A stretch of DNA of 64,000 nt from Campanula takesimana. Lineage: Eukaryota > Streptophyta > Magnoliopsida > Asterales > Campanulaceae. The position numbers and the translations under genes were made by a program. The notes under the pieces are model-generated. The model was not told the origin of the DNA, made no database searches, and worked only from the letters and a program-made list of their open reading frames with translations. This document shows, piece by piece, positions 11,547 through 23,212 of this stretch (within the stretch, counting starts at the first letter, position 1; each line of letters begins with the position of its first letter). The DNA is taken from contig JAOWBW010001822.1 in assembly GCA_026119855.1 (NCBI GenBank), positions 122,922 to 186,921 of the forward strand, written 5' to 3'.

Positions 11547-12930
11547 GTATCGCCTTCTTGTCAAATTTTGATCGTAGGTGATCGGGTACGAAGATATAGC
11601 ACACACATCCAAAAAATCTAAAGTGACTCACTGTAGGCTTGGTGTGCCACAATTTTTGGAAAGGTGAGACATATCCCAGCTTTGCTTGTGGTAGCCTATT
11701 TATAACATGAGCCGCCGTCTTCATGCATTCAGCCCAAAAACGTGCTGGAACATTCTTTGCGTGTAACATACTTCGACAAGTCTCCGCAAGATGTCGGTTC
11801 TTTCTTTCTGCAACACCATTCTGTTGCGGAGTGCCCGGACATGTCAATTGTCGCCTGATCTTGTATTCGCGAAGGTAGTGGGAGAACTCATCCGATGTAT
11901 ACTCTCCACCATTGTCTGTCCGCAAGCACCGTATATTTCTTCCCACCTTATTTTCTATTTCTTCCTTAAACTCTTTAAACTTCGTCAGGGTTTCAGATTT
12001 TTCTTTCATAAAATAAACCCATACGTACCGTGAATAGTCATCGATGAACGTCTCCATGTATCTCATGCCCCCACATGATGGCTGCTTTACTCGACCAAAC
12101 ACGTCTGAGTGGATCAGCTCTAATGGTTCTTTGGCTCTAAACTTTGACTCCTCGTACGGCAGCTGATGCGCCTTACCGTATTGGCAACCGGCACATATTG
12201 TATCAGTCCGTATATCTAAAGATGGTAGTCCTTTCACCATTGACTCTACCATCATCTTCCTCAGCGTATGATAGCTGACATGTCCCAACCGTGCGTGCCA
12301 CAGGTCCGCCGTCTCACACTTCCTTGTCTTATCTACGTATGCTGACTCTGCTGACATCACATAGATAGACTCCACTCTTTTGCCTTCCATGAACGGCTTG
12401 CCGTTAATCCTCAAGTCTCGATAAACCTTGACGTCTTTTGGTCCAAACACGACATAATTCCCTGGAGACGTCAACTGAGACACAGACAATAAATTCTTCT
12501 TCATCCCAGGTACGTGAAATACGTTCTGTAACTGAACTTGATGAGAGTTAAATCGTGGCACGATCTTTGTCTTGCCAATGTGAGCAATTGGCATTCTCGA
12601 GTTGTTAGCTATCACGACAACTCGATCTCCCTTGTATTCAGATATGCAGCTAAGCTTCTCCTCGTCTCCCGTCATATGGTTAGAGCATCCAGAGTCGACA
12701 ATCCAATCTTTGTTGTAGTCGATCGGCTTCTGAGTAGTTGTGGCGAGTGCTTGATCATCAGTCTCCACGGTGACGCTTGCAGCTGTCACCTCTTCTATAT
12801 TGCCTTGAAATCCCCCTTCAAAGTCAATCTCGTCGTCTGAGAAGCTTCCAGAGGAGTCTGCCACTGCGTAGGACACCTCTAGGTCCCACTCTTCCTCGCT
12901 ATTATCTCCTTGACGACTTCCTGACGTCAC
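11547..12930 (-). pseudogene. Copia-2 protease and integrase (interrupted)
   Basis: An open minus frame of about 460 codons. It shows the protease site DWIVDSGCSNHMTGD near 12710-12670, the GAG-pre-integrase zinc region LWHARLGHVSYHTL with CAGCQYGK, then the integrase core. Acidic catalytic positions are in LIHSDVFG, LRTDNGGEYTS and GVAERKNRHL. It ends in KSKFDKK-type integrase C-terminal sequence at the Copia-1 insertion. The last dozen codons of the open frame come from the Copia-1 LTR and are not native. The retained part has no stops, so it may have been coding-competent when Copia-1 landed. Confidence 0.9.
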
Positions 12931-13823
12931 CGCGTTGCCTTCAAACGGCCTTCTCCTTGATCGACAGTCTCGAGCAAAGTAGCCCTTCTTGCCGCAATTG
13001 TAGCACTCGTCGCCGTCACGTCTATTCCCTTGTGGCCGGGATCTATAGCCTTGCCGTTGTTGAGCTCCCCCTCTTTGAGGGCGTCCTTGAGCTCCCCCTG
13101 GTTGGTGACTCCGTTGACGCTGCCCATTTGACTTGTCTTTGTCATCTTCATGCTTTTTCCACGTACCGCCATTTTTTCGCGGTGGCCTCTCCGATTGCTG
13201 AAGAGTGCCTCTTCTGTGTTCTTTAATGACACCCCCGCCATTTTCTTAGCAAGAGCCTCTTGGTTGGCTAATAGATTTTCCAAATCTATTAATGACGGTT
13301 TTGTAGGCCAACCTTGGATTGCCGTGATAAACGTAGAATATTCAGGATTTAATCCGTTGATTATTATTCTACGCATCCGATCATCTCCAATTTTTGAAGT
13401 AGGATCCAATTGCTCTATTTCACGGCACAAGTTTCTGATTTTGAAAAAGTAGTCACTGACGGAATTCGTGCCTTGGTACGTATTCATAAGCTCTCTTTCC
13501 AAGAGCTGTAGCCGGGCAGCATTTTTCCTTGAGAAGAGATTAGCCAAAGCATCCCACGCTTCTTTTGGCACCTCGATCTCTTCAATACGAGCGAGCAGAC
13601 TTTTGTCGATTGTAGTCTTAATCGCATATAAAGCCTTTCCGGCTTTAATTTCCCATTTGCGAAGCTGCTCCGTGTTGTTCTCGGGTGGTGAGGTCTCCGT
13701 GCCGTCTACGATATTCCATAAGTCCTGTCCTTTAAGATAGGACTTGATGCACGTTCGCCAGTCTCGATAGTTGTACTCGTTCAATCTCTCCATGCCGGAA
13801 GTTGTGCCAACAATATCTGCCAT
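12931..13823 (-). pseudogene. Copia-2 gag
   Basis: It starts at the ATG at 13823. The gag body contains NEYNYRDWRTCIKSYLKGQDLW, DALANLFSRKNAARLQLLEREL and SDYFFKIRNLCREIEQL, typical of UBN2/DUF4219-type copia gag. A one-base frame change at about 13170-13200 shifts the last 90 codons. The zinc knuckle CYNCGKKGYFARDC (about 13000-12955) is therefore read in a different frame from the gag body but in the frame that leads into the protease. Confidence 0.85.
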
Positions 13824-13953
13824 GGTGACTTGATATACTTCTCCAACGTGATATCAAGTAAGCGAGGTCCCGGACCAACTTGCTTCACTATCCCGGATAG
13901 TGCACCGAACTCGTAAAATTTCTGCAGCGGTTCACACGATCCCGGATCGTACC

Positions 13954-13965
13954 GCTCTGATACCA
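13954..13965 (-). promoter_or_regulatory. Copia-2 primer-binding site
   Basis: Minus strand TGGTATCAGAGC, complementary to initiator tRNA-Met, three bases inside the LTR edge at 13969. Confidence 0.92.
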
Positions 13966-13968
13966 GAT

Positions 13969-14371
13969 TGTTGAATCTGGAACAAAAGTTGGCAAGGAAA
14001 AAGAGTAACACTAATATAAATAATATTAGTATTACTATTACAAAAGTACAACTCTTTAATGCATACTCACACTAGAGTAATTTATACTTGACCACACCCT
14101 ATCAATACTAAGGCACTCCCTTATAAGCTGCTCTCAATTGCTCTCACCAACTGATCGATGCCTTCCCAGGAGAACCCGACCTCTATTTATACTACCTCTA
14201 TGTCGGTGAAGAAGGCGGTGGAGAAGATTCTCGAGCCTTCCACGCAATTCCGCCAAAGTCGGTGAAGGTAAGCCGTCTCCTTCTTCTTCTCCATTCCTCT
14301 AGCGAATTCTTCAATTCTTCTCTACTGCTCTTCTTTCTTTCTAGTGAATTCTAGCTGAAATATTCCTAACA
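13969..14371 (-). repeat. Copia-2 5' LTR, 403 bp
   Basis: Edges TGTTGAATC and TTCCTAACA. A TATA-like TATAAATAG on the minus strand lies near 14186-14195. The inner edge adjoins the primer site. No GC-palindrome pair is seen upstream of its TATA, in contrast to several other LTRs here. Confidence 0.85.
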
Positions 14372-14965
14372 CCGTTTAATTAATCATATTTCCTCTTCAG
14401 CTACCTCAATTTAGAATTCTTCAAATGGAATTTAGATATTATTGTATGACATCTAGAATTATTCCTGTGACCTGCTAGTACATGCTAGTTTATGCACGAT
14501 TGAAGATTTAGGATAAATGCTGACTCATTAGCCTCATTTCATTATAGGTTAGGCGCAATGGTTTTTTCAAGGAGTTGGCATAATAAAAAACTACTCCATC
14601 CGTCTCATTTATATTGGCCACGTTTGATTTTTTTTGTCAACACAAGCGAACTTTGACCAAACATTAATGTCTATTCAATCGTCAGAATGAAATTCTAAAA
14701 AATGTTAATGTAAAATCAGTTAATAGCCTAAATCGTGATCGATGGCTAAAACGCAGCAAGAGATTGATCATAGGAGCAGTTAGATGTCCTATGTTTAGTC
14801 AACTAGCTGAACAATTCGTACTCTTATTGGAGTTTCTTCTATAGCACTACCTCAATTCAAAATTCTTAAAATGAAATGTCCATTATTGTATTCACTTGTT
14901 GTGGATTAGAATAATTAAAAATTAAGAAAATAAATACCTGGTGAAATTCATAACTCATTTTCATC
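14372..14965. other. Upstream region of DC1 gene 1, with MITE fragment
   Basis: No gene. A Stowaway-like left end, CTCCATCCGTCTCATTTAT, starts at 14594 after TA; no right end was found. Segments at about 14500-14570 and 14800-15000 are clearly similar to the region upstream of DC1 gene 2 (about 28005-28080 and 28655-28850), so the promoter was duplicated with the gene. Confidence 0.7.
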
Positions 14966-14972
14966 TATAAAT
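14966..14972 (+). promoter_or_regulatory. TATA box of DC1 gene 1
   Basis: TATAAAT lies 44 bp upstream of the start codon, so the 5' UTR is very short. DC1 genes 2 and 3 have a TATA in the matching place. Confidence 0.7.
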
Positions 14973-15009
14973 TCCAATAATTTCTTCATATCATCATTGA
15001 AACAACGCC

Positions 15010-16809
15010 ATGGCGTACCACACTTGCACTGCGACCCTTTCTTCCTATATGCACAAACACGCCCTCACTTTGGTGGATTTTACGGGCTATCGCAGCGGCC
15101 GTGTATGCGACGTGTGTAGCCAACCATTAAAGGAGCTGGTTTACCAGTGCAAGGCCTGTGGATTTGATGTGCACCCGCTTTGCACGCAAATCCCAAGGAA
15201 ACTAAAGCACGCGCTTCATCCTAATCATCAGTTGTTTCTGACGACTAAATCGTGTGCAGATTGTCGTGGTGCGTGCACAAGTTGGCGGTATAGTTGCAAG
15301 AGTTGTGGATTCCATATCCATCCTCAATGTGCTTTAAAAAACTTGAACCATTCAAATTCAAATACCATCATCCGTGTTGCAAGTGTGACGGGAGCTCCTC
15401 AAGACAACCCTATAAGGCAACAAATTACTTTCCCTACGAATGCGTCGCTATCCTCCGATATGCACAAACACACACTCTCTTTGGTGGACTTTACGGGCTG
15501 TCGCAGCGGTCATGTATGTGATGTGTGTAGCCAACAAGCAAACGAGCTGGTGTACCAGTGTAAGCCGTGCCGATTTGATGTGCACCCGCATTGCACGCTA
15601 ATCCCTAGGAAATTAAAGCACGCGCTTCATCCTAATCATCAGTTGGTTCTTCAGCCATCGACGAGTAAATCGTGTGTATCTTGTCGTGGTGCATGCACAC
15701 ATTGGGAGTATAGTTGCAAGAGTTGTGGCTTCCATATCCATCCTGAATGCGCTTTGAAAAACTTAAACCATTCAAATTCAAAAATCGGCATCCTTCCTGC
15801 AACCACGCTGACTCCTGAAAGAGTGCACAGAGAGTTGCCTCCAGGTTATTTTAGTGCGACAAGTTCTCCTAAAGATAACCAAATGGGGCACCAAATTACT
15901 TGCCCTACAGGTGTTGCACGCAAGCTGACACCTCAACCAATACAGGCGGAGGTACCGCGAGGTTATGCTAGTCTGATGAGTGCGACCCAAGACAACCCCA
16001 CGGGAAACCAAATTACTTGCTCTACAAGTGACGCAGCCACCCCGACTCCTCAACCCGTGAAGGCGGAGGTGCCACATGGTTATGCTAGTGTGACGATTGC
16101 TCCAAAAGACAACCCTATTAGGCACCAAATTACTTGCCCTACAAAAACTACACTATCATCCTACATGCACAAACACATACTCACGTTGAAAGACTATACG
16201 GGCTGTCGCAGTAGTCGTGTATGTGACGTGTGTAGCCAGAAAGTGAATGAGCTTGTGTACCAGTGCAAAGCTTGCGAGTTTGACGTACACCCTCTTTGCA
16301 CGCAATTCCCTAAGCAACTAAAGCACGCACTTCATCCTAACCATCCGTTGGTTCTCCAATCATCCACAACCAAACCATGTGCAGTTTGTCGTGGTGCGTG
16401 CACAAGATGGCGGTATAGTTGCAAAAGTTGTGACTTCCATATCCATCCCAATTGCGTTCTACAAAACTCACACCATTCAAATTCAAACTCAAATACCAAT
16501 ATCCGTGCTACAACCACACTGACTCCTCAACTAGTGCAGGCGGAGGTGCCACAAGGTTGTCGTATGACAAGTGCTCCACAAGACTATTTCAACTACTTTG
16601 CACCTAACATGCAATACGAATTCACCAACTATCACGTGCCTCATTACTATCATAGCCAATACAGCAATTCTGGAAGTTATTCAGTTCAAGGAAGTGGAGG
16701 AAATACGGATAATTCATTCGGCTTTGGCGGGAAGAGTATGTATGACATTGTGCAAGACCTGGCTGCTGGGGTTATATCTAATGTGATATTTGGAGCACTC
16801 TTTAATTAA
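15010..16809 (+). CDS. DC1-domain (cysteine/histidine-rich C1) protein, 599 aa
   Basis: A single-exon gene with start context GCCATGG. It has three double zinc-finger units at about residues 15-109, 152-249 and 387-484. Each has HKH..L, CDVC, YQCKxC, FDVHPxC, then CxxCRGAC, YSCKSC and FHIHPxC, the Cys/His spacing of plant DC1 (C1_2/C1_3) domains. These bind zinc, and some are implicated in stress or diacylglycerol-type signalling; the substrate of this one is unknown. Between units 2 and 3 (about 268-378) lie three copies of a 39-residue repeat with core AEVPxGYASxxSAxxDNP and QITCPT, which is not a zinc finger. The C-terminus is Tyr/Gly/Ser-rich and ends in a short hydrophobic segment (DLAAGVISNVIFGALF). 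No lesion was seen. It is the only intact member of the local cluster. Confidence 0.93.
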   Translation: MAYHTCTATLSSYMHKHALTLVDFTGYRSGRVCDVCSQPLKELVYQCKACGFDVHPLCTQIPRKLKHALHPNHQLFLTTKSCADCRGACTSWRYSCKSCGFHIHPQCALKNLNHSNSNTIIRVASVTGAPQDNPIRQQITFPTNASLSSDMHKHTLSLVDFTGCRSGHVCDVCSQQANELVYQCKPCRFDVHPHCTLIPRKLKHALHPNHQLVLQPSTSKSCVSCRGACTHWEYSCKSCGFHIHPECALKNLNHSNSKIGILPATTLTPERVHRELPPGYFSATSSPKDNQMGHQITCPTGVARKLTPQPIQAEVPRGYASLMSATQDNPTGNQITCSTSDAATPTPQPVKAEVPHGYASVTIAPKDNPIRHQITCPTKTTLSSYMHKHILTLKDYTGCRSSRVCDVCSQKVNELVYQCKACEFDVHPLCTQFPKQLKHALHPNHPLVLQSSTTKPCAVCRGACTRWRYSCKSCDFHIHPNCVLQNSHHSNSNSNTNIRATTTLTPQLVQAEVPQGCRMTSAPQDYFNYFAPNMQYEFTNYHVPHYYHSQYSNSGSYSVQGSGGNTDNSFGFGGKSMYDIVQDLAAGVISNVIFGALFN

Positions 16810-16903
16810 GTCATGTGAGTTGAACTCACAGTTTGTTTTTGTTGGTAGTCGTGCCCTAGGCACGTTTAATAAACGTTGTAATTGTTATCATTTATTTCAT
16901 ATC

Positions 16904-16909
16904 AATAAA
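16904..16909 (+). terminator. Poly(A) signal of DC1 gene 1
   Basis: AATAAA 95 bp after the stop codon, followed by T-rich sequence (TCTTTTGATTATTGTTG). Plausible near-upstream element for polyadenylation. Confidence 0.55.
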
Positions 16910-16970
16910 GAGATCTTTTGATTATTGTTGTTGTTCATGTTTACTTATAATAATCTCCGTCCCTAGTACT

Positions 16971-19024
16971 TGTTAAGCACTAGTATAAAGGCTAAATGAT
17001 CATGGGATGATCATGTTAGATTTATGGGTACTTGTTTGGAACAAGGTACTGGACATGACTCGCTGTATGAGATTTATGTCATGGTCTATGTCGTACATAT
17101 ATCTCATATTAGTTATGTCATTTGAATCCTGAGACATGAAGTTATTATAGTCTTCCACTTGATGAACATTATGTTTGACATATTCAAACGCTACCTTTAA
17201 CCGGGTAGTTATAAGACCATGCACAATGGTTTAAACAAAAAAAACCATTCAACACCCACTTTATCACTCCACATCAGTTTCTCTCTCTTCCAACTCATCC
17301 ATTCAACACCCATTCAACAAAACACTCTACAATGGTTTGTTTAATCCCCCATTCAACAATTTTCTCACTCATCATCCTATACTCACCACTTAAATTTTTT
17401 TATTATTTTTTTTTTTTTTTTTTATGATTAGTGTTGAAATAGTTATTATTGAGATCCATTTAAAAAAATGGGTTTTTTTTTTGTGTCGGAATACAATGAA
17501 ACTTACGTCAATTTAAAGAGAATTTTTTTTTAGGATTTTTGGTGTAAAAAAAAAAAAAAAACTCATTTTCTGTGAAATAATTGAGCTCAAAAAATTGGGA
17601 TAAAAGTAAAAAATAGAGCCAGCCAATCATGCGCTGACAAGTGTCAAAACCAAAAAAAAAAAAAAAAAGGCGGACCTTCTCCGTACACGCGCCCTTGTCG
17701 GCGCGTGTACTACACGCGCCTCGCTGGCCCAATAGAGAGGCGCCACGTGGCAAATCCGGGGGACACAATTTCCATTCACAAGTGTTGAATCCATTCAACA
17801 CTTCCATTCACACCCCCCTCATTCACACACCATTGGAGCCATTAAACCAAACATTTTGTGTGAATGGGCCATTCAACACCCAAACATTTGCCCATTGTAG
17901 ATGGTCTAAGGGGTATGATTGGCATAATCGGATTCACGTAGGGAAGAGTAATAAGCTAAATGGATTTGTCCCTCTTCGGAGAGATGTCAAGCTTAGGCCT
18001 CTTGTAGGAATGATGTTGATGAAAGTGTTAGCCCGGACTCAAATGAATTGATTAGATCAATGTCATTTGTATTATCAACATATTCGGAATCGAGAAAGTA
18101 TTGAACAAAACAAGTTGACTTGTTGACCATGACTTGTGTTCAATGACATCGTGGATAAAGGGATTGTGACATGTTCTAAAGGAATGCGAACTTGTATCTA
18201 GTTATACTATTTGAGTAGGTATGACGGTTTGCTAGAACCTAATCATATCTTATGGTTTCATGTTTGAATCCATTGCCAACTTAGTATAATCCTAGAGGGT
18301 CACACACAATAGAACGAATCTTAAATAAGGGCTATATTGGAATTTTGGAAACTTTGGGAATCTGGACAAGTGTGCGACCGCACAGGATGGCTTGGGCGGC
18401 CGCACAGCTTGGGTCAAATAGTACCAGAAACCTTCCAGATAGATGTGCGACTGCACAAGGGTTTTGGGCGGCCGCACACCATGTCGGGACTGGTTTCCTA
18501 ATTTAATTTGGAAAATAATTTTGGACGGGTTTAGACACAAGTTTCCTATTTGGAATAGGTCTAACTTGTATATAAACAGCCAAATTCGGCCAGAATCATA
18601 TCATAGCTTTTGTGCAAGTCTCCAAAGAGTTTAAGAGAGTTTAATTTTGTTCTAAGACATCTTAGATTGAAGAACAAAATAATACACAAATAAAATTCCA
18701 TATAGTTCATATTAATTGTGAAAACGTGTTTCGCAATTTTGGTCTAGCAACCAAGATCAAGTGTTCTTGATATTCGTTCGTGGTGTGGATACCGCTAGAG
18801 GGTGAAGCTTATATCATCTTCAAAGTTCATGTTCTTACTTTTGTGATCAAAGCTTCAAGTTCTCCACCAAGATCAAAGACCAAATTCAAAGTCATCAAGG
18901 GTTAGTTTTTCTAGTATTCATATTGTTGTATTTGATTTAATCATATGAATGGATCTATGGGCTTTGGGTTTCATAAAATTTTAAATGCTATTTTCCGCTG
19001 CGCATGTTACTTCGAGACCCAACA
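16971..19024 (+). repeat. Copia-4 5' LTR with inserted MITE
   Basis: Edges TGTTAAGCAC and GACCCAACA. Without the MITE (17215-17906 plus its 3-bp TSD) it is about 1.36 kb. TATATAAA at 18569-18576 fits the promoter. Upstream of it are two pairs of GC-rich near-palindromes: TGTGCGACCGCACA (18371), TGGGCGGCCGCACA (18393), TGTGCGACTGCACA (18444) and TGGGCGGCCGCACA (18465). The 3' edge abuts the primer site. Confidence 0.82.
17215..17906. mobile_element. Tourist/Harbinger-like MITE, 692 bp
   Basis: Terminal inverted repeats GACCATGCACAATGG and CCATTGTAGATGGTC, flanked by a 3-bp TAA duplication (17212-17214 and 17907-17909). A TWA duplication is the PIF/Harbinger hallmark. The interior is rich in CCATTCAACACC words and has no transposase. 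Confidence 0.85.
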
Positions 19025-20593
19025 GTGGTATCAGAGCCCCGTTCATGTTGATTAATTCAATACCTAGATCATGTTGTGTGTGTATAAATTGTTTATGTGC
19101 CTAGCATGATATGAATATTGGATTATATGATGTTTATGTGTTATGTGATTTTATGTGGTTTATTGTTTTGCAACTTTAATCGCACGATTCAATCGCAATA
19201 AATATTATGATGGATACTGAATTGTTTGATTATTAATTCTGATTGGATCATGGTTTTAATAATCGGGGAAAAACAATTTTGAGACAAATTTTCGAACTTT
19301 AAAATTGCCTTTTGATCCTCCTGTGCGACCGCACAGAATAACGTGGGCGGCCGCACATGTTTGGGCGACCGCACAGTTATTTTTGGGCGGCCGCACAAAG
19401 CAATCAGAATGCTGATTCTTTTTGCCTTTTGATCAGATTTGGAATTGTCAAAAGGTCCAACCAAACCAGTAACAGAACCAGACCAGACCTGCTGATCTGG
19501 AATGGGTTTCGGGTAGTTGGTTTTGGTGTGGATCTTGGGGTTTGATTTTCCTATTTGTTTTAGTCTTGTGATTCTAAGATTGGCTCAAGGTTTGGATGGC
19601 TAATCTACGTTCATCGAGATTGTGTTTCCCATACTTGATCGCAATCAAAGTTTCAAAGATAAAACGAAGTTAGAATTATGAAGAGTTCATAATTGCTAAA
19701 ATTGAGAAACAAAGTTCTTGATTCAAAGATTGGAGATCCATGTGGAATTGTGGATGCAATTGGCCTACGTTTATCGAGACCATCTATTGCTTAGTTTCGG
19801 CCACATGGACTACTTTCTTGGTTTCTTGAATTAGTGCGGAATTGTGGATGCCTTATGGCTTAGTTTCAGCCACACTTCTTGTTGTCTTGATTTGGAAGAT
19901 GATAACCAAAGTTCAAAAAGTCTCATCCTCATAATTATAGAGAAACTAATGACACATAAATATTATGCTTAAATTAATGGAGATTAATTTAGTGGCTAAA
20001 CTTGATGCGTAACATGTTTATATTATGTTCTCATAAATGTGTTGTATGTTATATGTGATGAACCTTCAAAGAAAGTTTTAAGTCCTTTATTGCCATGCCA
20101 TGATTAAAACACTTGTTAATACATGGGTGAATTCAATGTAGACCCGCCCTAGCGAGATGCATTGACTTTATTTATGTATGAGCAAGATAGATAATGTGGG
20201 CACGCCCTAGCGAGGCACATTAACTATACGTTCAAAATGGTTGGACTTAATTGGGCGTCAAAACAGTTTTGAGCCTAGGCAAAGATGAGATTTAAATATG
20301 CTTTTTGAAATAGGATTTCTTAAAGAATCTCATAAAAAGGAACTAAGAGTCATATGAGATATGATTGACAAGAGTTGTCTACCTAATTAATTTGATTTTG
20401 TGTAATCCGCCTTAGCGGACTTAAAATTAAATTAAAGCGGGATCTTAACCCATTTTAAATTATATTATACATTGGATGTATAAGAAGGTTATACAATTTA
20501 GTGAGAGTATTTTCGTTTGAAAAATACATTGTTTATTTCTTTAATGAAAATCGGTACTTATTAAATTTTGGAAATTTTGCATATTTGTAGCCA
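19025..20593 (+). other. Copia-4 leader with primer-binding site
   Basis: The primer site TGGTATCAGAGC is at 19026-19037. The 1.5-kb leader before gag has no gene. It contains four more copies of the GC-rich near-palindrome seen in the LTR (19322-19397), two related segments about vegetative-leader position 19590 and 19740-19870, and paired CGCCCTAGCGAG words at about 20146 and 20205 with a related CGCCTTAGCGG near 20408. These could form hairpins in the genomic RNA, by inference only. Confidence 0.75.
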
Positions 20594-23212
20594 ATGACTG
20601 CTAACACTCAATCAATTTCGTTGTGATCGATCCTTGAGAAGGATAAGCTCCAAGAGAATGGTACCAACTTTATGGATTTGATCCATAGCCTAAGAATTGT
20701 TCTAAGGCAAGAAGATAAGTTGTACATTCTCGATGGGCCACTTCCTGCTGAACCAGAACCTACTGCCCCTAGGACAGAAAGAGACAGTTACAAGAAACAT
20801 CGTAATGATTCTAGAGATGTAAGCTGTCTCATGCTTGCTACCATGTGCTCAAAACTCCAACAAAGTTTGGAACATTTGGAAGCCTATGAGATAGGCGTGG
20901 AGTTGAGAGCCATGTTTCAAGAGCAAGCTAGGAAAGAGAGGTACAAGACCATTGTTGCATTCACTACTTGCAAAATGAATGAATGGCAACAAGTGAGTCC
21001 TCACATGCTAAAAATGAAAGGTTATGTAGAGCATCTTGAGAAACTTGGCTATCCAATCCCATTGGAGCTAGCCACGGATCTCATTCTTAATTCATTGCCT
21101 AAAAGTTATACTCAGTTTGTGATGAATTATAACATGCATGGAATGGATAAGAATCTCTCCGAGTTGCATGGGGTGCTTAAAACTGCGGAGATGAAGATTG
21201 CGGAGAAAGGTTCTCCCGTGCTCTTGGTTCATGATGGGAAGAAGGCTAGTGCCAAAGGAAATGGTAAGAAAGTTGTCAAACCCAAGATAAGCAAGGCAAA
21301 GGTTGCAAAGGCTTCTGAGGCAAAACCCGATTCACAAAAGGATGCAATCTGTTTCAATTGTCAAGAAATTGGTCATTGGAAACGTAATTGCAAGGCTTTC
21401 TTGGAAGAGCAAAAGAAGAAGAAGGGCAGCAAGGCTGCGTCGACTTCAGGTATCTATATGATAGATATTCTCCTTTCTACCACTGATTCTTGGGTATTGG
21501 ATACCGGATGTGGTTCTCACATTTGTTTAAATGTGCAGGGTCTAAAGAATAGGAGACTACTTAAAGAGGGTGAAGTAGACCTACGCGTGGGGAATGGAGC
21601 AAGAGTTGCTGCATTAGCCGTAGGGACTTATGAAGTCACTTTACCTTCCGGATTAATTCTTGTTTTGAACAATTGTTATTATGTTCCGGATTTAAGTAGA
21701 AATATTATTTTAATTTCTTGTTTAGATAATGAAGGTTTTAAGTTTCTTATTGAGAATAAGAAATTTTATATTTATTTAAATGATGTGCTTTATGGTATTG
21801 CTAATTCATTTAATGGCCTTTATGTCTTGGATGTCAAGAATGAAAATAATGAAAATGTCTATCATATAAATAAGAAATCTAAACCTAATGATGTAAATCA
21901 TTCTTATTTGTGGCATTGCCGTCTTGGTCATATTAATGAGAAGCGTATCTCAAAACTCTATGGGGACGGTCTCTTGGGTTCATGTGACCTTGGGTCATAC
22001 GATACTTGTGAGTCGTGTCTTCTTGAAAAAATGACTAAGACACCTTTTACCAAGCTAGGTGAAAGGGCAAGCGATTTATTGGGGTTGATACATTCCGATG
22101 TATGCGGACCATTAAGTAGCAATGCTAGGGGAGGATTTCAATACTTCATAACCTTCACTGATGATTATAGTAGATTTGGGTATGTTTACCTAATGAAACA
22201 TAAAAGTGAAGCATTTGAGATATTTAGAATATTTCAAAATGAGGTAGAAAAACAAATTGGCAAAAGTATTAAAGCACTTCGATCAGATCGAGGTGGAGAA
22301 TACTTGAGTCATGAATTTGATGATCATCTAAAGAATTGTGGAATAGTTTCACAATTGACTCCACCCGGAACACCACAATGGAATGGTGTGTCCGAGAGGA
22401 GAAATCGGACTTTGTTAGACATGGTTCGATCAATGATGAGTCAAGTTGATCTTCCAATATCCTTTTGGGGTTACGCTCTAGAAACCGCTGCTTTCACACT
22501 AAATCAAGTTCCAACTAAATCGGTTCGAAAGACTCCATATGAGATGTGGAGCGGAAAGAAACCTTGTTTGTCTTTCATGCGGATTTGGGGTTGCGAAGCT
22601 TTTGTCAAAAGACTTGTCTCCGACAAACTAGAACACAAATCTGATAAATGTATTTTCGTGGGATATCCTAAGGAAACTAAAGGATATTACTTTTACAACC
22701 GAGAGGACAACAAAGTGTTTGTTGCCCGAACTGGTGTCTTTCTAGAGAAACAGTTTCTCTCCAAAGAAATCAGTGGGAGTAAAATAAATCTTGAAGAAAT
22801 TCGAGACCCAGAAAATAACATTGAACCAATAGTGGAACAAGAACAAGAACCACAAGGAGTTGTGGAACATGTTCAAAATACACAAGCAACTCGCAGATCT
22901 AGTAGGTTACGATCCAAGCCCGAGAGATATGGATTTCTCGTAACGGATAGTAATGAGGTAGAAATCATTGAGAATGATGAACCGACAACCTACCAAGAGG
23001 CGATGTCTTCTCCTGATTCAGACAAATGGCTTGGAGCCATGGAATCCGAATTACAATCCATGCAAGACAATCAAGTTTGGAATTTGATTGATGCGCCCGA
23101 AGGTGTAAAAACCATAGGATGCAAATGGGTCTTCAAGAAGAAGACTGACATGGATGGGAAGGTGCATACTTACAAAGCTAGGCTTGTAGCGAATGGTTAT
23201 ATGCAAGTTCAG
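20594..23212 (+). pseudogene. Copia-4 gag-pol, 3'-truncated
   Basis: The likely native start is the ATG at 20594. Codon 11 is TGA (20624-20626), where related gags read Arg (CGA), so this is probably a CpG deamination. Beyond it the frame is open to 23254; the next in-frame ATG is at 20672. Domains: gag body; zinc knuckle CFNCQEIGHWKRNC (about 21350); protease WVLDTGCGSH (about 21490); GAG-pre-integrase LWHCRLGHINEKR with CESCLLEKM; integrase with IHSDVCGPL, LRSDRGGEYLS and GVSERRNRTLL; then the first RT segment EAMSSPDSDKWLGAMESEL. The last 14 codons after 23212 are foreign. One nonsense codon and the truncation are the only lesions seen. Confidence 0.9.

Larger units (their letters stand above)
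11547..14371 (-). mobile_element. Copia-2, 5' half of a copia element split by Copia-1
   Basis: On the minus strand: LTR 14371-13969, primer site, gag, protease, integrase, then an abrupt join to the LTR of Copia-1 at 11547. The remainder of integrase plus RT and RNase H would lie to the left of Copia-1, outside the window. It is the oldest layer of the nest. Confidence 0.9.
16971..23212 (+). mobile_element. Copia-4, copia element truncated in RT
   Basis: Plus-strand order: LTR 16971-19024, primer site, 1.5-kb leader, gag, protease, integrase, start of RT. Similarity to RT stops at about 23212, soon after KARLVANGY. No RT core, RNase H, polypurine tract or 3' LTR follows, so the 3' portion was deleted. 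Lack of the second LTR means the insertion age cannot be read from LTR divergence. Confidence 0.88.

Noticed and set aside
22269..22457. Minus-strand ORF within Copia-4 integrase
   Set aside because: Shadow of the plus-strand integrase frame.
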